Position numbers and translations under genes: made by a program. Shown here one piece after another: positions 17,201 to 26,400 of a stretch of 64,000 nt of DNA. The notes beneath the pieces are model-generated. The model was given only the letters and a program-made list of their open reading frames with translations, searched no databases and was not told the DNA's origin. This stretch comes from Kiritimatiellia bacterium (GTDB lineage: Bacteria; Verrucomicrobiota; Kiritimatiellia; RFP12; UBA1067): assembly GCA_017405115.1 (NCBI GenBank), contig JAFRBA010000118.1, positions 1 to 64,000 on the forward strand, in the 5' to 3' direction. Positions within the stretch are counted from its first letter, which is position 1. The number at the start of each line of letters is the position of its first letter.

Positions 17201-18405
17201 CGATCTACCAGAAGGTAATCGCTGCGTACGGCATACTCCGCAGCGCGATCAACGGGCGCATGTCGAAGTACGACGTCGCGCAGGAGTTCAGGGACAGCGC
17301 GACGTACGCCGTCGGCCGTCTTGTGATACACGACGACAAGCTCTACCGCTGCACGACAGCGCACACAGGACCTTGGGACGCGAACGACTTCGTCCAGTCG
17401 ACTGTCGAAGAGGCGATCATCTACGAAATCGACAGGGCCGTATTGGCCGCATCTGCTGAGTTCGCGGAGAAGACGGACATAGCATCAGAATTCTCCAGTA
17501 CTCAGAGATACGATGTTGACAGGCTTGTCGTCTACGAAAACGTGCTGTACAGGTGTTCAGTTGCGCACCCGGCCGGCGAATGGAACGGAGACCACTTCGT
17601 ACAGGCCACCGTTGACGACGTGATCGCGCTAAACGGCGGACTGAAGAACATCGCCGATGATTTTGACAAGACGAAGTCCTATTCGGTCGGACAGCTCGTC
17701 GTTTACGACAACAAGCTCTACAGGTGCACGTCAGCTCACACAGGAGATTGGTCGGCCGGACATTTCACGACCTCAACCGTTGAGGCGGCTCTAGCCCTAA
17801 AGGCTTTGTTATCGGATCTGGCAGACGAATTCGCAGATGGCACGTATTCCGTCGGACAGCTCGTCAAGAAGGACGGGAAGATCTACCGTTGCACAACTGC
17901 GCACACCGGTGCATGGAACGGAGGGGCGGACTTCGTCGAATCCACCGTTTCCGGCGCATTGAACCTCATGGCGACGAACATCGCATCTCTTAACAGCGCG
18001 ATTGCTCAAGCTGCGCTCAAGTCAGAGCTTGGGTATTCAGGGAAATCTTACGACATTGACGTTTCGGATGACATTGGGACGATATACGTCCACGACATGG
18101 AGGTTGCCGTTCTGCATCTTTCATATACTGGCGGGAGTCCGTATAACATCCATATCGATCTGCCTGACGTCGAAAGCGAAGACGGGAACGGGAATTTCCA
18201 TGCAGCGAGATGTTTCATCATTGTTGACACTTCAGAAATAGACGACTCCGAACACATGCCGTGCATAGGTGTCGGATCGGCTGACGACACTGTCTTGTGG
18301 ACGTCAATGAGCGGATGGTTCCAGACTGAATCTCTTAACCTGTTGTCTCTGACGTACGCCGGCAGGAATGTGTGGCACTGCGACCAGCAATATGTAAGTT
18401 ATTGA
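17197..18405 (+). CDS. Carbohydrate-binding repeat protein, 402 aa
   Basis: Four consecutive units of about 55 residues share the pattern YxVGxLVxxDxKLYRCTxAH followed by TGxWxxxxFVxxTV, centred near residues 50, 120, 170 and 225. These resemble CBM5/12-like chitin-binding modules and are related to the repeats in the fibre at 8394. The C-terminal 130 residues form a separate beta domain. No signal peptide, so a virion receptor-binding role is likely. ATGA-coupled to the lipoprotein gene. Confidence 0.6.
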   Translation: MTIYQKVIAAYGILRSAINGRMSKYDVAQEFRDSATYAVGRLVIHDDKLYRCTTAHTGPWDANDFVQSTVEEAIIYEIDRAVLAASAEFAEKTDIASEFSSTQRYDVDRLVVYENVLYRCSVAHPAGEWNGDHFVQATVDDVIALNGGLKNIADDFDKTKSYSVGQLVVYDNKLYRCTSAHTGDWSAGHFTTSTVEAALALKALLSDLADEFADGTYSVGQLVKKDGKIYRCTTAHTGAWNGGADFVESTVSGALNLMATNIASLNSAIAQAALKSELGYSGKSYDIDVSDDIGTIYVHDMEVAVLHLSYTGGSPYNIHIDLPDVESEDGNGNFHAARCFIIVDTSEIDDSEHMPCIGVGSADDTVLWTSMSGWFQTESLNLLSLTYAGRNVWHCDQQYVSY

Positions 18406-18440
18406 ATAGGTTTGCCGATCTAATTTTTTATCGTTTATCA

Positions 18441-18469
18441 TTGACTTCGTGAAGACGTTCAAATACAAT
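18441..18469 (+). promoter_or_regulatory. Sigma70-type promoter of the sigma factor gene
   Basis: TTGACT (18441-18446), 17-bp spacer, TACAAT (18464-18469), 26 bp before the first start codon of the sigma gene. Confidence 0.65.
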
Positions 18470-18494
18470 ATATTGAAAATCTTCATGGAGCAAT

Positions 18495-19988
18495 ATGCAC
18501 AGTCCTTGTCAAAAAACGCCGCAATGCCCTAAAAAGGGACAGATTTCAATAATGCTTGACGCCTTGGCGAAAAAAGGCGCGAATGGAGGTCGGATCGCCT
18601 ACGACGATCTGCTCTCCGTTCTTCCAGAAGGGACATCTGAATCCCTCGCATCGATGTACATCGACATCCTCAAGTCGATCGGAATTGATATCGTGCGAGA
18701 AGACAGGGTTGTCGAGCCTTTGCAGCAGAGGCATCAGGCGTCTCGTCCAGAGAGCCTTATCGGCCAGTACCTGAGGCACGTCGGCGAGGTCAAGCTTCTC
18801 ACGAAGGACGAGGAGGAGTCTGCGTTCAAGTCCATATGCGAAACGGAGGTTGTCGTCAGGAACGTGTTCAACAGCTTCAGGTTCGCACCAGACATGTGTC
18901 TTGGCGTGCTCGACAGGCTGAACGAAAGGTGCGACAGGTTCGACCATATAGTAGGAGGGGAATACGCCGGAAAGAGGGATGCCTACATGGCGCTCGTGCC
19001 GGCTCTGAGGGAGAAGCTCGAGCGCGTCAAGTCTTCATTCTCTGCATCCGAGATGAACAGGTGCTTTGACGAGCTCGCGTTCAAGCAGGACATCGTCGAG
19101 AAGCTATGCGACGACGCGCACGATAACGTGTACCTCCCATACCTTTCGGCAAGGAAAAGTTATTCATTGGATGACATGTCGAGAATCGAGTCTTCTGCCG
19201 GCATGTGCCAGAGCGAGATGGTCGAGAGCTTCAGGAAGCTGCACGAGGCGCTTGAAGAGGGGCGCAGCGCACGGAACAGGATCATTGAGGCTAACCAGAG
19301 GCTCGTCGTGTTCGTCGCGAAGAAGTACGTGGGGCGGGGGATATCGTTCCTCGACCTCATCCAGGAAGGGAATCTCGGCCTTGTAAACGCGGTCAGGAAG
19401 TTCCAGCACAGGCGTGGGCACAAGTTCTCGACGTACGCGATCTGGTGGATCAGGCAGGCGATCGCGAGGTCGATCGAGAACCAGGCTAGGACGATCCGGA
19501 TACCGGTCCATGTGATCGAGCTCATCGACAGGATGAAGCGCGCCGAGAAGAAGATCGTCCAGCTTTTCGGAAGGAACGCGGAGGACGACGAAATAGCCGC
19601 GGAGCTCGGAATACCGATCTGCAGGGTCGCGAAGCTCAGGGAGACTGCCCAGCACGTGATACCGCTCGACGGGAAGATAGGTGACGACGACGGCGCCACG
19701 TACGGCGAGATGATCGCTGACGACAAGGCAGAGAACCCAGGAGACTCCGCGGACAGGGCAATCCTAAGGGAGCGAATGGCGTCCATGTTGAAGGATCTCA
19801 ACGAAAGGGAGAGGCTTGTCATAGACTACAGGTACGGGCTGTCCGACGGCAATGCCAGGACGCTTGACGAGGTCGGGCTCCTGTTCACCGTGACAAGTGA
19901 GAGGATCCGGCAGATCGAGATGGCCGCTCTGGAGAAGATGAGGGATCCGAAATACAAGGCTGCGCTCGAAGAGTTCTTCACCAGATGA
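18495..19988 (+). CDS. RpoD-like sigma70 factor with full domain set
   Basis: All sigma70 regions are visible: 1.1-like (residues about 20-68), 1.2 ([20 protein letters not shown], 88-107), a non-conserved insert, region 2 ([19 protein letters not shown] to [15 protein letters not shown]), region 3, and region 4 HTH ([20 protein letters not shown]). It would direct RNA polymerase to -10/-35 promoters. Start may be 18495 or an in-frame ATG at 18552. Phage sigma factors are usually short alternative types, so a complete group-1 architecture is unusual and suggests capture of a host rpoD. Confidence 0.9.
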   Translation: MHSPCQKTPQCPKKGQISIMLDALAKKGANGGRIAYDDLLSVLPEGTSESLASMYIDILKSIGIDIVREDRVVEPLQQRHQASRPESLIGQYLRHVGEVKLLTKDEEESAFKSICETEVVVRNVFNSFRFAPDMCLGVLDRLNERCDRFDHIVGGEYAGKRDAYMALVPALREKLERVKSSFSASEMNRCFDELAFKQDIVEKLCDDAHDNVYLPYLSARKSYSLDDMSRIESSAGMCQSEMVESFRKLHEALEEGRSARNRIIEANQRLVVFVAKKYVGRGISFLDLIQEGNLGLVNAVRKFQHRRGHKFSTYAIWWIRQAIARSIENQARTIRIPVHVIELIDRMKRAEKKIVQLFGRNAEDDEIAAELGIPICRVAKLRETAQHVIPLDGKIGDDDGATYGEMIADDKAENPGDSADRAILRERMASMLKDLNERERLVIDYRYGLSDGNARTLDEVGLLFTVTSERIRQIEMAALEKMRDPKYKAALEEFFTR

Positions 19989-20005
19989 CCATTCTTTGAT
20001 ATACT
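19977..20005 (+). promoter_or_regulatory. Candidate promoter for the 111-aa gene
   Basis: TTCACC (19977-19982), 17 bp, TATACT (20000-20005), 29 bp before the ATG at 20035. The -35 lies within the sigma gene's final codons. Confidence 0.4.
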
Positions 20006-20034
20006 TATCACAAACCCTACGAAAGGAAAATGCA

Positions 20035-20370
20035 ATGAACCTGTTGAACAAGATCGTGCTTGGCACGAAGTTTCTGTTTGGCGGCTTCGAGTCTGCCACC
20101 GATTACCTGCTGGGACTGCTGAACGACTTCATCGGCAAGGAGAACGTCTCCAGCAAGATCCAGAAGGCGCTTGAGTTCGTCTCGACGATCCTCAAGTACA
20201 TGAAGAAGTACGAGAAGTACTGCCCGGCCATCTGGGCGAGCGACTACCTGAAGCTGATCGACGTCCTTCAGATGCTAGTCAACGTGCTCGACGACAGCAA
20301 GGTGACTGCCGACGAGATCCAGAGCGCGATTGCGGCCGTCAAGGACGCGATCGACGAGTGGATGAAGTAA
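20035..20370 (+). CDS. Small all-helical protein, 111 aa
   Basis: Starts after GAAAGGAAAA. The sequence is a series of amphipathic helices (residues 5-30, 38-60, 68-85, 90-110) with no charged-free transmembrane run, so it is more likely soluble or membrane-associated than a holin. No family recognised. It sits alone between the sigma gene and the giant repeat gene. Confidence 0.6.
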   Translation: MNLLNKIVLGTKFLFGGFESATDYLLGLLNDFIGKENVSSKIQKALEFVSTILKYMKKYEKYCPAIWASDYLKLIDVLQMLVNVLDDSKVTADEIQSAIAAVKDAIDEWMK

Positions 20371-20378
20371 TCGAAATC

Positions 20379-20421
20379 CCCGGCCGGCGCATTCCGCCAC
20401 ACATCTGTGCGTCCGGCCGGG
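20379..20421. promoter_or_regulatory. Large intergenic hairpin before the giant gene
   Basis: CCCGGCCGG (20379-20387) pairs perfectly with 20413-20421, extended by CGCA/TGCG inside. No T-run follows on the + strand, so it may be an mRNA-processing or translation-control structure rather than a terminator; it ends 18 bp before the giant gene's start. Confidence 0.5.
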
Positions 20422-20439
20422 TAACTCGCAGGAGGAGCG

Positions 20440-23400
20440 ATGGGAGTCTACGACGGGCTGCCTGCTGGACAGACACCTCTGTATCTCAAGGCAAATGGCG
20501 GCAGGGTTTTTGTCTCGATAGCAGGCGTGGGGACCGGTCTCCCGTCGATATCGCTCGAGAAATCCTCGGACGGAGGAAGCACCTGGAGCGCATTTCCTAC
20601 TGACGGAACGAAGGTGAGGCTCGACTCTGGGTCGAAGATCTTCATTCGCGCAGGAAGCTCCGGGAATTCAGGATTCGGTGCCGGCGAGTCGTCGTACTGG
20701 AGGTTCTCGATCGACGGGTACGAGAACGAAAGCGACGACTGGAGCGAAGAGGGGGATTCGTCGGAGTGCGAGGCTGGCGGAAACGTCATGTCTCTCCTGT
20801 ACCAGTCTTTCTCCGACAAGGCTTCAATACCGAGCGACTACTGCTTCGCGCACCTTTTCGACGGATGCTCGAAGCTGACGTCCGCACCTGTTCTTCCTGC
20901 AACCACGCTGAAGGATTCATGCTACAGGGGGATGTTCTATTCATGCATTGGGCTTGAGGCGGCCCCGAGCCTTTCCCACGTGACGTCTCTCGGCGAGTAC
21001 TGCTGCTCGGAGATGTTCTACGGATGCATGGAGATGACTGGCGTTGCCGCGCTTCCGACTGCAAGCGTCGTGATCGAGAAGGGGTGCTACGAGTCGATGT
21101 ACGAGGGGTGCGACATCAGCTCCGTGACTGGGTTCGGATTCAATTCAGTCATGAAGTACAGGTGCTTCGACAGGATGTTCGCCGGGTGCGGAAGCTTGAC
21201 GAACGCAGGGTTGCAAAGTTTCAGCCTCGCCGGCGTGACGGAGCTTGCGGAATCCTGCTTCTCGTTCATGTTCTCCGAGACAGGGCTCTCGTCGATCCCG
21301 GCCATGCCGTCCTATTCGTCTGTCGAGGTGAAGGACAGGTGCTATGACGGCATGTTCTCGTTCTGCACGGCCATGACGTCAATTTCTGGATTCAGGCTTC
21401 CGGCGGCCATGGCAGATGGGTGCTGCAGGGACATGTTCTACGGATGCGACAAGATACAGTCGGCATACGTGAGCAACAACCTGTTCTCGTCCGTGAGGAC
21501 GCTGAAGAGGGAATGCTTCATGAACATGTTCAGCGGATGCACGATGATTACGTCCGCTCCGACGCTTCCTGGAAGCGGAGTTTCCGGATTCGCGCTTGAG
21601 GACAACTGCTACGCCTTCATGTTCTCGGGATGCACGGGATTGACGTCCGTGTCTGGAACTGTTCCCGCGAAGATGGACACCTCGTGCTTCGCCGGTATGT
21701 TCAGCGGTTGCATAAGCCTTGAGGCGTCTGGGCTTAGCGGGTTCAGCCTTTCGTCAGTCACGGATCTTGCAAACGGGTGCTTCTCGGAGATGTTCTCAGG
21801 ATGCACGTCGCTTTCGTCGATACCTTCCCTTCCTGGAAGCGGGTCAAGGCTCGCTCCTTACTGCTACGACAGGATGTTCTCCGGATGCACTGGGCTTTCG
21901 TCGATATCAGGCATGGTTCTTCCGCAGACGATGAAGGAGGCGTGCTGCAGGAACATGTTCTCTGGCTGCACGTCGATAACGAGCGTTCCGAACACGGTCT
22001 TCTCGTCGGTCACGAAGCTTGACGCGAGCTGCTTCATGGGCATGTTCTCGAACTGCACCGGACTACTTTCGTCCCCTGCAATCCCTTCGATAGACTTCGC
22101 GGATGGATGCTGCTCGAACATGTTCGCAGGATGCACGGGGCTTACTTCGGCGAGCGCGATCGCTTCGTCGAGGCTCGCGAAGCAGTGCTGCACGTACATG
22201 TTCTCGGGGTGCACGAGCCTGGAGACGCCGCCTTCACTTCCTGGGAGCGGGATCTCGATGGCCGACCTGTGCTTCTCCTACATGTTCTACAAGTGCACGG
22301 CTCTCAAGACGTCTCCGTCACTGCCGTCCACTAGCCTTGCGTATGGATGCTACCAGTACATGTTCTACGGATGCGAGAAGCTGGAGTCAACCCCTGCGCT
22401 TCCCGCGGAGACGCTCGTGAATTCGTGCTACAGGAGCATGTTCGGCATGTGCACCGGTCTTGGGTCTGGATCGATCGGTCAGATCTCTGCCTTCTCGAGC
22501 ACCAGCGGTGCGATCGGGTACGGAAGCTGCTACGGGATGTTCTACGGATGCAGCTCGATCGACGACGCGCCGGCGATCAAGTCTGCGTCCGTCGGGCAGT
22601 ATGCGTGCTCTTACATGTACTACGGATGCAAGTCGTTGAAGAACGCTCCGATCATCTGGTCGACAAGCGTATCGGACTACTGCTACGCCTACATGTTCGG
22701 GGAGTGCACGTCGCTAGAGAAGTTCTACGAGATGCCGGCCACAGATCTCGCGCCGCACTGCTATGAGTCAATGTTCAACAGGTGCGAGTCGCTCAAGGCT
22801 GTCCCGCGTATCGGCGCGCTCTGCATGGAGAATGCGACGATCGCGGCCTCATGCTGCTCGAACATGTTCTACGGATGCAAGTCGATCAAGCGCGTGATCG
22901 ACACGAAGTCGGCGTCTCTTGCCGCAGGATGCTATTCGGGCATGTTCTCGTACTGCAGCTCGATGGAGGGGTTCGCGCATTGGGAGTTTGAGGACGTAGG
23001 TAGCCACCACCTGCAGTCCGGGCACCACTACGAGATGCTCTATGGCGACTCGAGATGGTACATATTAGAGGTTCCGGACGGATACGAAGGATACGTGTCG
23101 TACTACAAGTTTCAAGATTACTTTGACGATTATTGGCAAATCTATGTGGCATTTGGAAATGTAGACGACGAAGATGTGGATGCCTATGAGGTAAAGGCTA
23201 CGCTCGTGCAGTCCAATTCAGGATCTCTCCCGGCGACAACGCTTTCGGCGAACTGCTACGGATCGATGTTCAGCGGATGCTCGTCGATGGTGAAGACACC
23301 TGCACTCCCTGCAACTACGCTTTCAACAAGTTGCTATTCGGGAATGTTCTCGGGATGCAGTTCGCTGACCGAAATAAGCAGCATCGGAGCACTCGGATCT

Positions 23401-26400
23401 TCGTCTGGCGTACTCGCGGAAGGATGCTGCTCTTCGATGTTCAGCGGATGCAGCTCACTTGTTAATCCTCCATCTCTTAGCCCGACAACTCTTGCCGCGA
23501 GGTGCTATGAGAAGATGTTCCAGTCGTGCACGTCGCTCGCTTCGAGCCCGAATCTTCCAGCCGGAAGTCTTCCTGAGAGATGCTACAGCTACATGTTCTC
23601 TAATTGCTCGTCCCTGACAGACGGGAATGTCGGATCTGTTGCCGCGCTTGCATTATACGGAGATGTCCTCTCGGAAGGATGCTGCGAATACATGTTCAGC
23701 AATTGCATTCTCCTTGAATCAGCGATCGTTCCGATGCCTGGAACGTTAGCAGATGGATGCTATGCCGGGATGTACTCCGGATGCAGAAGACTTGTGTCTG
23801 TGCCAAACCTCAGGGCGACGTCTCTCGAGCCGAACTGCTATGCGTACATGTTCGCAAACTGCACGTCGTTGACAGAGATCGAGATTCTTCCCGCAACGGA
23901 GATGAAGGAGAACTGCTATTACCGGATGTTCCAAGGATGCACGGGTCTGACCGGTGTCGAGCACAAGGAGTTCCAAGATCCGAAGAGGTGGTTCTACTCA
24001 ATGCAGCCTCCTCAGGGAAAATCCCTTGCGGTATACTACTGGACGCGCGAAACCCACGGAGTAGGATGGTTTCTGTATCTCATACCTGAAGAAGACTCGT
24101 ATTTGTTCTCATTAGGCGAATCGCAGTTCGATTACTTTGCCGGTCTGTACGTTCCTACAGGAAGATGGAAGCAATACCAAGGCGGAAATGGCGGCCTTCC
24201 GGATCCTTCAGGCTCAGAACACCTTGAGTTCACAGGTGTTCCGATGTCATGGTTCGGTGGGAGCCAGTATCAGACAGTGACCGTGGAGGCCGACTTCGAC
24301 TGGCCTGCGACAAGGTACGAGTACAGGCTTCCTGCTACCGTCATGGCCGAAGGATGCTACGGGTACATGTTCTCCGGATGCACGAACATAGTGAAAATCG
24401 GAGGGATCGCACTTGGTGACGTCACAGATCTCGCGAGCAGATGCTACGATGGAATGTTCAGCGGATGCGATTCTCTCGGGAAGCGGGATTACGTGTCTGA
24501 TGAATACGGGTACGACACGTTCGAGATGCCGAGCTCGATCGCCGGCGCCCAGATGCACGAGGAGTGCTGCAGGTCGATGTTCGAGAACTGCAAAAGCCTC
24601 CTTTACGCTCCGGACATATCCTGCACGTCAATGGCAGCCGCATGCTGCCAGACGATGTTCAAGGGGTGCACCGGTCTTGTGTCGACTGGATCGATCTCTG
24701 TGTCGAGCGTCGCCGAAAACTGCTTCGACAGGATGTTCGAGGACTGCACGTCTCTTGTTGACGCCGGCGGGATAGACCTTTCAGGTTCGACGAACATGTC
24801 TGAATCGTGCTGCATCCAGATGTTCTCAGGCTGCTCGTCTCTTGCAAGCGTAGGCGATGATTCGGGATCTGGTTCGGAAAGCTCATATTCGGACACGTCG
24901 GTCCTACTGCCCTCGTTCCCTTCGTTGACCGCAACTTCGTGCTATGAGGAGATGTTCTATGGATGCGAGGGACTACTTGTGGCGCCGAATCTTCCTGCTT
25001 CAGTCCTCTCCGACTCGTGCTATTCTGGAATGTTCTCAGGTTGCAGGTCGTTGGTGGACGCGAGCGGAATAGGCCTTGATTCAGTCACTGTCCTTGCAGA
25101 CAACTGCTGCATGAGGATGTTCGAGGGATGCGAGAGCCTCGATTACTCGCATTCACCGTCACTTCCTGGATCCGGCGTCGCGATGTGCACGTCCTGCTAC
25201 GAGGACATGTTCGCCGGCTGCATCGGGCTCGAGGAGATGCCTGCGCTGTCGAACACGATTCTCGCCGTGTCTTGCTACTCGGGCATGTTCAGGGACTGCG
25301 CAGGTCTCGTCGACGCGACAAGGTTCAGCCTGTCCAACGTCACCGTTCTTGCAAATTACTGCTGCGCGCACATGTTCAGCGGTTGCGTGTCGCTTCAGAA
25401 CGCGCCGTCGTTCACTTCGGCCGACAACGCGGACTCGTGCTACGAGGAGATGTTCGCCGGGTGCGAGAGCCTCTCAGTCGCGCCATCGCTTCCGTCCATG
25501 AAGCTCGCAAACTCGTGCTACGCGAGCATGTTCCAGGGATGCACTGCGCTCGGGGCCCCTCCATCGCTTCCTGCCGTTGAGATGGCCGAGAATTGCTATG
25601 CTGGGATGTTCGCTGGTTGCTCAGGAAGTTCGTTCACGTCGGCATCGTCAGTTCTTCCTGAAGAGGACGGGTATTCGACGATCGAGTCACTCGCGCCGAA
25701 CTGCTTCGACTCGATGTTCTCCGGATGCTCGGAACTGACAGCCCCTCCATACATGCCAGAGTACTACGTCGAGCTCGCAGAATGCTGCTACCAGTACATG
25801 TTCGAGGAATGCACTAGCCTTCAGAGCCATCCTGTGCTGAACGCCGAGACGATCGCTAGAAGGTGCTACAATTCGATGTTCACCGGCTGCACGGGCCTCA
25901 CGCTCGTCCAAGGTACGCTTCCGGCGGAGAATCTCGAGGAGGGGTGCTACCAGTTCATGTACTACGGATGCACGGGGATGACTTCCGCTCCGTCCCTTCC
26001 CGCAAAGGTCATGAAGAACAGCTGCTACAAGCAGATGTTCTCTTACTGCGGCTTGACGTCCGCCGCCAACGTGTTACCCGTATCTGGAGGATCTTCTTCC
26101 ATAACGGCGCTTGACGAGGAGTGCTTCTATGCGATGTTCCTCGGGTGCGAGAGCCTTTCTTCGGCGCCTACGATGCCAGTGTCGCTTCCTCTTCCAGAAA
26201 GCTGCTACGCAAGCATGTTCTACGGATGTACGGCGCTCCAGTCAGCCCCGGCAATGTCCGCGACAAGACTCGGAGACAACTGCTGCGACAACATGTTCGC
26301 CGATTGCACGTCGATCAAGGACGCAGGTGACGTCAACTTCGGAAACGTTACCGAGGCTTCGTCCGAAAGTTGCTACCAAATGTTCTACGGATGCTCGAGC

